Counted from the stretch's first letter, positions 1 to 11,225 are shown. The stretch: 64,000 nucleotides of DNA from Brachynemurus nebulosus (GCA_035578155.1 JAPWDM010000005.1:21760877-21824876), one strand, 5' to 3'. Notes: a model not told the origin generated them from the sequence alone. Numbers and translations: made by a program.

Positions 1-950
1 ATCGTATTTAGTGGTTAGGGAGTACTTACATAACCACACTTGTACACGCTTGTATTACACCGTATATTCCGTTTGAATTGTCTGTGTAAAAAGTTATTGT
101 ATGAACAAATTTCTTATGCGCATTTTTCATAGAATCATCCTACACAGCCTACTAGGTTCTCTAGTCACATGGGCGGCACAAGGCTCAATTGATTGTAGAC
201 CAGAAACTCAGACATAATTAAAAACAAATATTGATAATAATTTCCCAAACATGTTTTAAAAATTAAGTACCTTAATTAAATTTTAGATAAGATTGCGCCA
301 TAAAATTTACATACATTAATGAACCTATATGTAGGTACATATAAAATACAATTTAAACATACCTATAACCAGCCATATAATGTTATACATACATATATTA
401 TGTTTGTACATACTTCACTGTACGCATTGTATATTGTATTGTATGTGTGTAAAGACGATTTTGTGATATGAAAACATGAAAACAGCACCAGAGTTGCTCG
501 TAAAATTTACGTCCGACATTAAAGTTGGCAGTAATGATTGCGAAATAATGCTGACGCAACAATTATATTAAATAAAATCAACTATGCAGACATAATTAAA
601 ATGCGGTAAAGTCAATTTGGTTTGGTAGTGGTTCTCTTTTTTTCTGTCAAGTTTTTTTTTTTTTTTTTTTTTTAGAAAAAAGCAAAAGTATAAATAAAAA
701 TGTTTGAATTGTTGTTATCAACTACAAGTTGGAGAGTTTTATTAATTAATAGTTAGTTTTATAATTATATTAAACAATACTTCAGGAAAAAATCATGTAG
801 CTGTAATATAACAAGTGTATTTTGTCAAGCTAATAATGTTTCCGTTAACTAATAATGTTTCGTTGAAGGATTGATAAATGATTTTCCGATATATTATTTT
901 TTTTGTATTTAAATACCCAAAAAATGAAAAAATTTGAAGGAATTCTGATA
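1..950. other. AT-rich stretch, no gene recognised
   Basis: No open frame of credible length or composition on either strand. A run of about 22 T lies near 652-673. The sequence is otherwise unstructured AT-rich DNA up to the left end of the Tc1-like element. I see no promoter, RNA gene or repeat that I can name here. Confidence 0.6.
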
Positions 951-952
951 TA

Positions 953-1522
953 CACACACCGGCAGAATTAGCGGAACATACAAAAAATCTGTAAAAATCA
1001 AACAAACCATTTAATTTCAAGAAAATTATTCACTTAAAATTACATGTTCACATGTCGATATACCTTTCTTTTGGTAGTAAAACAAGTAACCATATAAAAT
1101 GGCAAATTTTTGGAATCTTATGTCGTCTAAGAATAATTTAAGTTAAAGATTATTTAACAAATAGAAAATGAAACACAGCGTTTTAATCCCGCCTGGTTCC
1201 TCCCGTGCTCTTATCAAAACTTCATTTCGTTTTTTTATACTCAGCATGATGTTATCTATATTTTCCTGGGATAGTCTTTGCCATTCTTCAATAACGGCAG
1301 TTTGAAGCTCGACCACATTGAGAAGAAACGGCATTTGAATTCGAAAGTGACAGACCTCTTAAAAAGAATTGCATCAGTAATAAATAAAAACAATTCTATG
1401 GAAAGTCAATTGATTCGTTACTTCAATATTGTTTTAAGTAAAAATTAAAAAAACCGCCAACTTTGTTTAATAAATAAGCTTTTATATATTTTTTTATGTT
1501 CCGCTAATTATGCCGGTGTGTG
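953..1522 (-). mobile_element. Internally deleted Tc1-like transposon
   Basis: The element is bounded by inverted copies of CACACACCGGCA followed by AATTAGCGGAACATA (left from 953, right ending 1522), with one mismatch in the first 28 bases. A TA dinucleotide lies directly outside each end (951-952 and 1523-1524), as expected for Tc1/mariner insertion. At 570 bp it is far shorter than an autonomous Tc1 (about 1.6 kb). It retains only the C-terminal piece of a transposase on the minus strand. What is seen: TIRs, TA flanks and the ORF piece. What is inferred: Tc1 membership from that C-terminus. Confidence 0.8.
1190..1342 (-). pseudogene. Tc1-like transposase, C-terminal fragment
   Basis: The minus-strand frame contains VVELQTAVIEEW, then LSQENIDNIMLSIKKR and VLIRAREEPGG. 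This order (helix with an EEW motif, a QE.I..L..S...R segment, then I.ARGG) is the usual end of Tc1-family transposases, which cut and paste DNA with a DDE nuclease. Here the paired-type DNA-binding domain and the catalytic Asp/Glu region are missing, and the reading frame starts inside the protein, so it cannot be functional. It lies inside the matching TIRs of the 953-1522 element and is oriented so that its 3' end faces the left TIR. Family assignment is by motif recognition only. Confidence 0.72.
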
Positions 1523-1523
1523 T

Positions 1524-1715
1524 AGTTTGTCAGATAAAATTTTTTATCTACGACTACTGTGAAATTGCTTACTTATTCTATTTAAATAAACTATGCTTTT
1601 CATATAGCTGTCCGAAATTTTATACTTTACATACGACTGTGCGTAAAGAAACATAACCCACTATAGATTTATTAATTTTTATGTTGTAAATTATGTTGAA
1701 ACCTGTACAAAATTC
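1524..1715 (+). repeat. Dispersed repeat R5, uninterrupted copy
   Basis: The stretch from TTTATCTACGACTAC through CGAAATTTTATACTTTACAT and ACGACTGT to AACCTGTACAAA is repeated, diverged, in the same orientation at 61815-63160. There a 1.2-kb pogo-like element splits it. This copy directly abuts the Tc1-like element on its left, so its own left boundary is uncertain. Confidence 0.6.
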
Positions 1716-1873
1716 TAATTTTAATCGATCAATTGTTTAGTTGTATATTAAAACAGTTAAAAAACTATGGAATTGTTTGGAGCTGCGCATACTATTAACA
1801 CGATAGTTGCACGACCGGAAAACTAGAAGTTTGACAACTTAGACAACTGTCGATCGATATACATAGACTAATT

Positions 1874-2040
1874 TTCGGTTCGGTTAGGATAAGTTGATTC
1901 ATTTAGGTTAGTTTAGGTTAGTTTTCAGTTCGGTTAGGTTAGGTCAGGTTTCGTTTAGGATACTTTCGGTTCGGTTAGGTTACGTTACGTCTCGTTTAGT
2001 TGAGTATAGGTTTGTTTTCGGTTTGGTTAGATTAGATTAT
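1874..2040 (+). repeat. Degenerate GGTTAGG-rich repeat
   Basis: Irregular reiterations of TTCGGTTCGGTTAGG, TTAGGTTAG and GGTTAGGTTAGG fill about 165 bp. The TTAGG step equals the common insect telomere unit, but the array is imperfect, mixed with TTCGG steps, and contains no pure run longer than two units. It could be an interstitial telomere-like tract or only low-complexity sequence; I favour the latter. Confidence 0.5.
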
Positions 2041-2413
2041 ATTTATTGATGTGTATTGAAGTGCGCATACATTCGACTAAACAGTCGGGTCGTTCTGTAG
2101 CTGTTATAATATTTGAACCAAAGACGACTAAGCACAAGTAAAAATAAGTACGCGTACAAAAATTTTGAAAACCTTTACAAAACTGATTGATGATACGCGC
2201 ACCCCTGACAACTAAACAAACTAACCAGTTTATTTAGATGAGTTGAAATCGTGAGGCTTCTCATATCGAATTCAACTGAATAATTTAGTCGACATGACTA
2301 TCGAATGTATGCGGCAAAGCCGTAATGTTAAAGTCCCCATGCATACTAATCTTCAAATTTAAAACCTATACAAAATTTGTATTTACAATCAATAGTGTCC
2401 GAAAACTATACTG

Positions 2414-2474
2414 CAATATTGGGAAAAACTATTGTGAAAAACAAGTTGTTTTTCACAACAGTTTTCAGATATTG
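2414..2474. repeat. Short hairpin (about 28-bp arms)
   Basis: The sequence from CAATATT to GATATTG folds back on itself. The inner arms TTGTGAAAAACA and TGTTTTTCACAA pair perfectly, and the outer parts pair with two or three mismatches around a three-base loop. No TSD or TIR family is evident. It may be a small foldback remnant. Confidence 0.55.
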
Positions 2475-2609
2475 TAATACCAACGTATGTTTCGTACAAT
2501 ATATGGAAAATTCGAGGTAAACACATTTAGATGCCATAATAGTACATTTCGTATGTATGATAGTTTCTTCTCGACAAACTTGTTTAGAATATTCAAATGG
2601 AATTGTTTA

Positions 2610-2735
2610 TACAGGATGATTTAACCAACAAAAATTTTAACGCGTCTACGTTGTCTGACCTTTAGGGTTATTGTCTATTGTGTCTATATTATTCACGTTT
2701 AAACTTACCACACTTCGTTTTAAGAACATCCTGTA
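2610..2735. mobile_element. 126-bp MITE with TACAGGATG ends
   Basis: Inverted ends TACAGGATG(A/T)T(T/C)T(T/A)A face each other, and a TA dinucleotide lies outside each end (2608-2609, 2736-2737). The layout is that of a miniature Tc1/mariner-type element. There is no coding content. The TIR is short (about 18 bp with mismatches), so the call rests on end symmetry plus the TA flanks. Confidence 0.55.
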
Positions 2736-2737
2736 TA

Positions 2738-3419
2738 TATTCATATAAACGTATCATACATCGTCACCGATATAAACATCATGTATTGCATTGAAAAGTG
2801 CAACAGAAATATAAAAATGTTTAGAATTACCGTTTCTCCGTATGCAGATTTTTCCATATACCGCCATGTTTGCATATCAATGTGAAAATGTATTTCAACA
2901 ATTGTTGAATTGTTGGTGAAACGAGGTAAGGAAATACTTTAAGAAAATATGTTTACGTGCTTATAAAATATATGATAATTTGAATTTTTCATTTAAAACG
3001 TTTTGAAAGATGGATTTTCTATACATATATTATATTTTTTGTGAGAGCTTCTTTTTTTATAAAATTGATGATTATTTATCTATTAAGGGGACATTTACAA
3101 GTGATGTGTTAAAAAAAAAACATTTCTTTGAAATTTTTATTGAAGAAACTATTTATTGTAATGAAAAAAAATTTTATACATTACATTATATAATTTATAC
3201 ATTAAAAGTTCGAGTTTATTATAGGGTTGATTCTGAAAGGGAGAATTCGTCAAATTTTAGTCCACTCAGACATAGTTTTTTTTGGAATCTTTGGCACCTT
3301 TTTTTGGGCCTGTGACCTTCAACAGGCTACAAGAGTAGACGGAAGATCACAAAAAACTGAATTAATTTTCTTAATTACTTTCAATTTGCAAAATGCGAGC
3401 TTCTTGGGGCGCAATAAAC
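2738..3419. other. AT-rich stretch, no gene recognised
   Basis: Contains two overlapping plus-strand frames of about 90-100 codons from 3010 and 3227. Their predicted proteins are rich in F, I, Y and K in keeping with base composition, and neither shows a known domain. I treat both as chance frames. Confidence 0.55.
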
Positions 3420-3862
3420 TACGGATGAGCATCAATGAGAAAACATCGATGTTTACCATCGAACTTAACATCAACTGTAAACCATCGATATATTAAAAAC
3501 ATCGATCTCGAAACATCGATATTTTACGGTCTTAAACATCGATGTTTTACATTATTTAAACATTGATCTTCAAAATATAAATACAGAAAATTACTATTAT
3601 AAACTATTGCCAACAGTAAATTGGAAATTAGAATAAAGGTGAATATTTTTATAGTTTTTACAGCTTGTGATGTAATATTTTCGTTTCTACAAAGTTCATA
3701 TTACCCATAGTGTATGCAAAAACATCGATGTACGAAAAACATCGATGACTTACTATCGATGTACGAAAAACATCGACGACTTACCATCGATGTCAAAGAC
3801 ATCGAACATAGACAACAATACATCGATGTTTTGAAAACATCGACCATCGATGCTCATCCCTA
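3420..3862. mobile_element. Non-autonomous hAT element, CATCGATG-rich
   Basis: Ends are inverted copies of TA(C/G)GGATGAGCATC(A/G)ATG (16 of 18 match). They are flanked by 8-bp duplications CAATAAAC (3412-3419) and CACTAAAC (3863-3870), 7 of 8 identical, as in hAT transposition. The 443-bp interior has no transposase. It is filled with about eight copies of the self-complementary ACATCGATG motif in both orientations, probably remains of subterminal transposase-binding repeats. Confidence 0.8.
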
Positions 3863-4116
3863 CACTAAACCCATTCCGAGACTTTTTTAATTTCAAATAT
3901 TATCGAGTGCTTGTGAGACATTACTACGTATGACAAACTTTTTGTTTGCATTTCAACACACGCAGTATTGATATGTTCACTTATCGTTCAGTTAAACTGA
4001 AACTTTAGGCACTCGACTGCCTTGGTTAACATGACCTGATATTTGATGATATTGATGATATTTGAAATTACAATTGTAACTGTTTCTCGAATCAGAGAGA
4101 GTACTAATACACATAG

Positions 4117-4250
4117 GTGATTGAATGGGTGTCCGGCTCGGACGCCTGTCGAGCATATAGGATCGTTGGTGTAGTGGTTAGCACTCCTGGCTAGTTACCA
4201 GGAGATCCTGGGTTCCATTCCCGGCCGATCCGGATAATTTTTTCAATCAC
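4117..4250. repeat. Inverted 9-mers flanking the tRNA-like sequence
   Basis: GTGATTGAA (4117-4125) and its exact complement TTCAATCAC (4242-4250) bracket the tRNA-like sequence; the right copy overlaps the T-run terminator. This could be chance in AT-rich DNA, or mark the limits of an inserted unit. Confidence 0.35.
4160..4231 (+). tRNA. tRNA-Thr(AGU)-like sequence, possibly a pseudogene or SINE head
   Basis: The 72 bases fold as a complete cloverleaf. The acceptor stem GGATCGT/CCGATCC has one mismatch, the D stem is GTGT/GCAC, the anticodon stem is CCTGG/CCAGG around loop CTAGTTA, and the T stem is CTGGG/CCCGG. The anticodon reads AGT, and the 3' half (CAGGAGATCCTGGGTTC) matches what is familiar from eukaryotic tRNA-Thr(AGU). 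The A box TGGTGTAGTGG is good. The B box GGTTCCATTCC has one change from consensus, which alters the T loop. Base 37 is U where a purine is usual. A six-T terminator (4238-4243) follows. Structure is intact, but the two odd bases suggest a pseudogene or a tRNA-derived SINE head. Confidence 0.6.
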
Positions 4251-5470
4251 TTTGTGATTTTTAATTTACATTTCGAGACTATTATAACCAAAATTTCAAT
4301 CGAGGCAGCAACTGCTTTTCCGGTACTGTCTTGTAGTAACGTAGATAACTAAGATAAATAGCTAAAAATCTATTAAAACGCAATAGTCATTTTTTCGGAA
4401 TTAATTCCTATTTCAAGAAACCATTAAACAAAATTAATTAGTGTTTCTGCTCTAAGATTTAATTCTATTTTATAAACTTCACTGACCGTAATTATTGCAT
4501 AAAAGTTTCCACTTGACCTTTAAAGAATTGTACAGATGGGTGAGTGCATTAAGTGAGAGCTAACTAATGTAATAATGTGTTCGTTCACTGTTTCAAAAAA
4601 AGAAACACTAAAATTTACCCATAAATTATGTTAAAATTATACCGAATTTTATTTGCAAAAAAAACGTGCTGTAATTTGCTTAATTTCTTTTATTTTTACC
4701 ATTAACATAGAAGTAAATTACATTTCGAATAAAAGCGAAAAGGTACAGTATTGGGGGAAAGTATTAAAACAATTACGAAAATATTTAAATGTGTACCCTT
4801 TTAACGCGTTATGAAAAAATTACACTCTAACGTCAAAATTAATTGGATGAAGTTGGTCATAATTCGAAATCTCACAATACGTGCTTTATTTCGATACGAA
4901 TAAAAATTATATATCTGCTTATAAATTATATACCGTTGATATTTGTGTTGGGTAATAGTGAATATTAGTAAATATTGTTAAAAACCTTCTATTCACTGTT
5001 GTGCAAATATTAGTGATAAAAATTTTATTGTGTATTTAAATGTGTATGTATTTCAAATTGAAAATTAGTTTTTAATCACGCCAAAGGAGTATAACTTCTA
5101 ACCCGTGTACATAAATAAAGACGCGCATCTTCGTGGTTTCTATTTATCACTTCAATTTATCTGTTCTATTTTCTCTGATCACTATTGTACATACAATTAT
5201 AATGTATATTTAAAATCATATTTTCAGACAATCTGGCTAATTGCCATAACGGCTGGATCATTACCAAGTATTAGACAACCAAAACATTATTATCCTCAAT
5301 AAAAGAAGTATATAAAATAAATATTTTTTCGTTTTTTGTGGGACTTGTGATTGATTTATAATCGTAAAATTCGATTTTGCTACCGTTATAAAAAACTTAA
5401 TTGTTTAAGTAAACTTTTCAATGTGTATATATGTAAATCTGATTAATCGACCAGTAATTGACTAATCGGT
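4251..5470. other. AT-rich stretch, no gene recognised
   Basis: Only short, compositionally AT-driven frames occur here (for example 65 codons from 5105). No TIRs, long repeats or RNA structures were found by eye. Confidence 0.5.
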
Positions 5471-5479
5471 TTTTTTAAG

Positions 5480-6560
5480 ATGTCTTAATACTTTTTTTAC
5501 CCTTTACGGGTCGCGTATTTTCAAAGAGAAGCTTATCTGTTGGCAAGACTTCACCAGTGGCAGAAGCTGTGCATTCTATGGCCGCCAAAAAGGACCGGAT
5601 CAACCCACTCTGGATCTCTAGACATTTTTTCTTACCGGGCCGCAAACTTGTCAGATTTTCAATTTTCTTCCTCTTAAATTCCATTGACGACCAAAAAAAG
5701 AAGGCCTCCCTTTCGAGACCTCGTACAAGTCCTCAAATAATTGCACACAAAAAATACCCTTGGCGAACAAAAAAATCTACCAAACGACCCCTCCGGATAA
5801 GATGGGTGAATCTGCCTAAGGTCCAACCTGGGTCGGGGGTGCCATGGTAGGGTTCGCCCTTACACATGTATTCCATAGCTGCAATATTAGGACAAGATTG
5901 CTTTGCGTTTTCGAGTTGTACCAAAATGTTCATTTTTGGACTTTTCCCGATTTTCCACTTCCTTTCCCCCTAAGTGCATAAGTGTTATATATATATGCAT
6001 GTAGGGTTCTAAGAGCTCCATAAGACAGTAGTCCAAAACATGGTGTTAAGATATTTGCAAAAATTTCTAAATGACCTACAAAAACACACAAAACGCGACC
6101 TTGGACCAAAATGAGACATAGATTTTTGAAATCTACGCCTTTGAATTAGTAAATATATGTCTAAAACTATTTCGCAAAATTGGGCCAAGTAAGGCTAATT
6201 TAAGGATTTTAATATAAGAGGCTCTAGTGACATTCGGTGTTGCAGCCGCCTTAGTGGGCTTGTTTAGCCACAAAATAGGACGACGCCTTCCTCTCACCCT
6301 TAAAGAAGCAAGCGTGTGCGATTAAGGCTCATTACCAGTGTTTTCATCAGTATAGAAAACCTTTCCAGCAGGAAACACTGGTTATGAGATTTTTTCACAC
6401 GGCACGCACAGCACACGTGCTTTTACTAAAAATGACCGGAAAGCTTTGTGATTTCCTATGGCTGGATAAAGCCATCAAAACGACTAAAAAGCCGAGTGTC
6501 TAGAGCTCCTTGCATTTACAGAGCTTTTGCCCTGGTACAACTCGAAAACACAAAGCTAGT
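5480..6560. other. GC-richer block of unknown origin, possible decayed element
   Basis: Base composition shifts to clearly higher G+C than its surroundings. Open frames of 66-97 codons overlap on both strands (plus 5557-5850; minus 5475-5684 and 5733-5933), but none shows a domain I recognise. Stops break every frame beyond about 6.0 kb. A hairpin CCAGTGTTTTC/GGAAACACTGG lies near 6337-6385. This may be an old transposon or retroelement body; no family can be named and no function is assigned. Confidence 0.4.
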
Positions 6561-6784
6561 TTGCCACAACATTGCCAGATATTTTTTGATATTTTGTTAC
6601 TAATTCGAAGCTATATTATGTCACCTAGCCTATGTTTGTCAGAGTAGAGTAAGAATTTTAACAATATCACCCCCATCTAAATTGTTTCAGACGCTTTTCC
6701 GTGCTTTTTAGTGGAAGTGCTTGGTTTTTCTACGAAATATATTAGTTCGTCTAGGACTCTATGGCAGCTTAAATAGTAATTTTT

Positions 6785-7016
6785 GTAAGAAAAACAATTA
6801 AAAAATATTTTTCTGTCGGTAATGGAACCTTTTACTGTGCGATTTTACAGATTTTACGGAGCTAATATTACGGAAAGAATATTCTATCCTTTAAATTTTC
6901 TATGATTAATTATAATTCTTATATTTTTACCGTACAAAATTGAATATGTTCGGCTTTTACACGTTGATTGTAGTGCTGAGCACAGTAATTTTTCTATGAA
7001 TTTTCTCTCTGTGTAG
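6785..7016 (+). repeat. Dispersed repeat R1, copy 1
   Basis: This 232-bp block, from GTAAGAAAAACAATT to TTTTCTCTCTGTGTAG, is repeated at 23145-23376 in the same orientation. The two are the same length, with roughly 20 scattered differences. Copy 2 forms the right part of an 808-bp TIR element, so this copy looks like the truncated right end of the same family. No left TIR was found near copy 1. Confidence 0.8.
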
Positions 7017-8590
7017 AGTCGGATATAATATCCCTATGTACTAAAATATATTACACGTCCACGAGACGACTTTCAATTTTTAAAGCATCATCAGGTGAGT
7101 AGATACATTCAAAGAAACTAATTTATTGAATTCACCTGATACCACCGAAGGTCGACTCGACTCATAGACAAAATATACCAACATGCTTTTAGTGAAAAGT
7201 GACAAAACACTTATCATGAATTTCACTAACTAGACAAAGAACAAAATAGCAAACTCTGCAATCGAATTAAAAAAAAAGTTAAAATTTAAAGTACCTATAG
7301 GCTTTAAAAAACATTTTTTATGATTTTTCCACACTTCAAAAGTTGTAATAAAAATATTACCAATTATTTTATGTAAATCAACAAAAAATATTAATGTTTT
7401 GATTTTATTAAAAATAAACAAATAAATATTTAATATTAATTTGTATAAACGTAATTTTATAAATTCTAGTTTACGATGGAAATTATATACCAAATTGGAA
7501 ACATATGCGCTAAATGTAATTTTTATAAATAGACAGATTATAAAAAACTTAATTGCTTCATATTAAAATAACGAAAATTTTTGTTTATTAATATCGATCG
7601 ATACATTAGATATAGATGAATCTATGTTATTCCCTGGGCAGGGCCGTGTACCAAAATAAAATTTGGTTGATTCAAAGAAATGATTTCTTTAAACAGTTTT
7701 AAAATAGTTGCAACAGTTTTAAAATAGATGCAACAAGTAACATAATTCTCAATCGCCGTATTTGTCCAACTTCGAAAACCTTGTTGGGCAATTGTAACGA
7801 TTAGTGAAAAATATCTATTTTGCACGTGTTGCATGCAATATTTTTTGCAATTCTGCATTAAAATTGTTTAAAAAATTTTGTTTTAAACATATTCATTTTA
7901 AATAATTCATGGATAACTTGGCTTGTATTGAAGATTTCTTTGGACACGAATGTTGTCGAAACAAATATTCCCTCTCAATCTAGAATTATTTTTTTATATA
8001 ATATTTACAATTGTTTGATAGGTATTATTGAACCGGCAGGTTATGGATTCAATACCCCACGGCTAGTGGATACCTATCTAATTGCCTTCCCCATTGATTG
8101 CTGGGATCCCATTGAAAATATTCTGATTACAGTCCTGTATTAAATATATATTTATTACAATTTTGTTTTGTTATATTTTAGCCGTGTATAATAAATTGAT
8201 GATAATAAATTGATCCATAACTGATATAAATAATATAAAATTACATGAAATAAATATTAGCTATAACAAATAAAGCGAAAAATTGGTATATAGTACATTT
8301 GTTTTAAACATATCATCCAAAACATTTCAATTGGTTCTGAAAACTTTTTTTACGTATTTTTTTAAACAATAAATAAAAATTTATTTATTTTTATTTTATT
8401 TTGGTTAATATCATATTTTTAAAATGGTTAAAAGTAAAAAAGGTAAATAAAAATTTTTTAAATAATAAAAAATTATAATACTCTGTTTAAATAAAAACTT
8501 CACCAGTTGCGAGTTGGTATAATGATAAAAGTATTTATTGCAATATTAAAAAAAAAGTCGTCTACTTCAAGCCTTAATTTTTCCTCACCA
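7017..8590. other. AT-rich stretch, no gene recognised
   Basis: Frames at 7230-7493 (minus), 7622-7858 (minus) and 7928-8143 (plus) have no recognisable domain. A short tandem duplication of ACAGTTTTAAAATAG(T/A)TGCA lies at about 7694-7733. CAGGGCCGTG at 7639 resembles an hAT terminus, but no partner end was found. Confidence 0.45.
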
Positions 8591-8593
8591 CCA

Positions 8594-8720
8594 GGGCCGG
8601 CGCGACCATTTAAGTGAACTAAGCGATCACTAGGATACCAGAAACCGAGGGACATTAAAAGATACCAATTATCTGATTGGTAATGAATTCCTAAGAAATC
8701 AACATCATTTTGAAACTTCA
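8594..8720 (+). mobile_element. hAT-like terminus, partial
   Basis: CAGGGCCGGCGCGACC followed by ATTTAAGTGAACTAAGCGAT is a GC-rich patch of a kind common at hAT non-autonomous ends, and CAGGGCCG is shared with the better-defined element at 39743. The opposite TIR and an 8-bp duplication were not found, so this is at best a fragment. The minus-strand frame across it (8500-8727) looks incidental. Confidence 0.35.
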
Positions 8721-8957
8721 CTCGCAAGTTTAATTGACAAAAAAGTTCTATGCAGTGCCCCTTTGATTTAATTTAATTGAGCTTTTTCAACCGGAAAAAG
8801 AATGGATGGATAATAAAATTAAACTGACGTTAAACTGTTTTTAAAAGGACTAAAGTGTATAATTTGTTTTAATCCCACGATCAGTCAAATTATTGGAGTA
8901 ATAAATTTAAGTATGTAAAAAAAAATAGTTTTTAAATCAAGCTTTTATTTAAAAAAT

Positions 8958-9176
8958 GGACTAAAAAGTATAAAATAACTTTTGAGTGAAATTTGAAGCA
9001 ATATGTAACATAATTTATAAAATCTTGGCACGTTATTATTAGTTATTTCCGTTTCAGATGTAAGTAACTACTTTACTTCTCAGTAGTTACCAAACTTAAT
9101 TAAACTCCTCAAGCTTTCATAAATTATGTTGCACATTGCTTCAAACTTCACTCAAAAGATATTTTATACTTTCTAG
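8958..9176. repeat. Foldback element, about 220 bp
   Basis: The left arm (AAAGTATAAAATAACTTTTG, then AGTGAAATTTGAAGCAATAT) is complementary to the right arm (ATTGCTTCAAACTTCACTC, then AAAAGATATTTTATACTTT) over about 65 bp with few mismatches. The inner segment also pairs, ending in a perfect hairpin GTAACTACT (9064-9072)/AGTAGTTAC (9082-9090). No TSD is clear. It resembles a MITE-type foldback. Confidence 0.7.
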
Positions 9177-10379
9177 TGAAGTTTGAAGCCTGTTTTACAC
9201 TGGTCACCAAATACAAGCAGATCATTTTCAGTTATTATCAAAATAATATTAACTGTTAATATTATAAAAATTGATAATTTTTACCAAATTTTCGAAGCCT
9301 TAGAATAAAAATTTGTTTTCTATTAATCTCATAAGTATCCATTGTTATGGTAAGAGGGCGTTTAAACATATTTCTTCTAAGGCGCCAAATTATCTCGCTC
9401 TGGGTCTGATCATCGCTCCCATCTTTAGAATCTATTTATTCCGGAATGTTATTATTAAAAATGTTTATGCATTCTCAAGTATTTTGCAAATGGACCGCCA
9501 CTGTTTTATGTAATATTTATACGTTTCGAATGATGCATGTTTGGTAACAGGATTAAAACTTTTACTTCTTTGTTTTTTTAATAATTTCAAAAGTTTGTTT
9601 AAATACAACAAATGTGAATATATAATTCAGTATATAGCATAAATTTTTCATATCAACAAAATTCATATTGCACATTGAAATCATAGTTGCGAAAAACTTT
9701 TTTGAAGTATTATTATTATTATTATTTATTTTTCATTTTGTTGTGTCTTTAATAAAATATATAAATACACATAAATAGAGTAAGTACATTCCATGTGTCT
9801 CAAATATCTTTTCCAACTTGAAGAGGTTCTAAACGATAAAGAATACGGTAAGAGCTTCAGTTAGTAGTTCAAATTGTTTGCAAATTCTCTGTAATAACAG
9901 AAAGAAGTTGGCGCCGGAAATTAAAAAAACCCTTCGCATTTTGTAGAGGTAAATTCCTCCTTTAAGATCAGCAATATCTCCACCAAAAATTTAATTATTT
10001 GATTAGTGTTTTAAAAAGAGAAAAATTTTTCCTCAATTAGTTAGCAAAATCTTGCAAAACGATGCTTTTTTGTACGATTTTTTTATGTCAATAAATCGCT
10101 TCCAGTTTGTTTTACCTAATTAATTTAAAAGCAAATCACAATTTTTTTTTAAATAATTAATAAAATATTTGATTTACTTATAACAAAACAAACGTCCACG
10201 GGGTACCCCATCCACGTACTACTCGTTCGATTTCGTCAAATAAATTTTGAGGGTTGTTGGTGGCAAGATATTTCACTGACTTCTAATGTCACCACCAGAG
10301 GCACGGGTGAACATCTTTGCGTCGCCAGCTGTTAAAGTTATTCTTATTTCAAATATGACTATAAAAATTTGATAATAGA
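9177..10379. other. AT-rich stretch, no gene recognised
   Basis: No credible coding frame. A short patch near 10195-10330 (around CCACGGGGTACCCC and the text after it) is GC-richer but unrecognised. Confidence 0.45.
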
Positions 10380-10401
10380 CCCACCCTTATATAAGGGTGG
10401 G
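10380..10401. repeat. 22-bp perfect palindrome
   Basis: CCCACCCTTAT is followed directly by its exact reverse complement ATAAGGGTGGG with no spacer. It could form a cruciform. No mobile-element context is visible beyond its position 63 bp left of an hAT MITE. Confidence 0.8.
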
Positions 10402-10464
10402 TTATAAGGATAAGGAAACTATGTGCCACACTACTTAGCAGTGTATTTTAATTTTCATTCTCGT

Positions 10465-10605
10465 CAGGGCCATATTAACCATAAGTACCGCCCTTGGCAC
10501 TGTGAAAAATGCCGCCCCCACTTTTTGCTAAAATACAAAAATATCGTAACTTATTACTAATAAACTAATCGTAATTACCTAGGCCTATTGGGTAATCCGG
10601 CCCTA
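10465..10605. mobile_element. 141-bp hAT MITE
   Basis: The 5' end CAGGGCCATATTAACC and the inverted 3' end TAGGGCCGGATTACCC form imperfect TIRs. They are flanked by perfect 8-bp duplications ATTCTCGT (10457-10464 and 10606-10613). The C/TAGGG terminus with an 8-bp duplication is diagnostic of hAT. The interior is GC-rich at the ends (CCGCCC patches) and non-coding. Confidence 0.9.
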
Positions 10606-10904
10606 ATTCTCGTAGAGAAATATTTTCGTAGATACTTAGTTATATGTATACAAATTTATTATTTCCACAACTAAGTAACTGTCTTTCGTTTTGAAATGTG
10701 CGTTATTTTTAAAATACATTATTTCTCAGCATGACGATTACAGCGTTTATTCTTAAATGAACAAAAGAAATTGAAAAATATTTTGTCACTTTCAACGATT
10801 TGACAGACTTCAAAGATGAGTAATTAACGTTCACCACGAAATATTTAAATTCGAAAATAATTTCGGACCAAAATAGCCACAGCATCGAAAAGAACACTCG
10901 TGAA

Positions 10905-11040
10905 GTGCAAGTTGTACTTGCACAAATAGCGTTCCATAAAATTAATGGTTTTTATGCACTTAATGTGGTATATAGCATAGTTATGAAAATAAAGAAATTA
11001 TTTTTCCTGACAAATAAATGTTATTCCCTACTTAGCTTGT
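10905..11040 (+). repeat. Dispersed repeat R7, copy 1
   Basis: GTGCAAGTTGTACTTGCAC with AAATAGCGTTCCATA, and weaker similarity beyond it (TTTTTCCTGA), recurs at 52798-52930. The start is itself a near-palindrome (GTGCAAGT, loop TGT, ACTTGCAC). Similarity decays to the right, so the limits are approximate. Confidence 0.45.
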
Positions 11041-11225
11041 TTTCGTTTACCAGAAAGAGTTGTTTTTCTTCCAATAATTTTAAGTCAACAAATTATTTAA
11101 ATACCTATTATTGTTAATTTCCTTGAATATTTTGAATTTATTATTTCCATAAATAAATACGCTAACAAAATTTTATAAATATTAAATAATATCCAGGTGC
11201 AGAAAATTTTTGTATATTTTTCGTC

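Noticed and set aside
1874..2040. Interstitial telomere array
   Set aside because: TTAGG-like steps are too irregular and mixed with TTCGG; low-complexity drift explains them as well.
3010..3315. 101-codon plus-strand frame
   Set aside because: Composition follows base content (F, I, Y, K), no domain, and no neighbouring exon or homologous repeat.
7639..7660. hAT terminus CAGGGCCGTGTACC
   Set aside because: No partner end and no duplication found; kept only as a remark in the stretch description.
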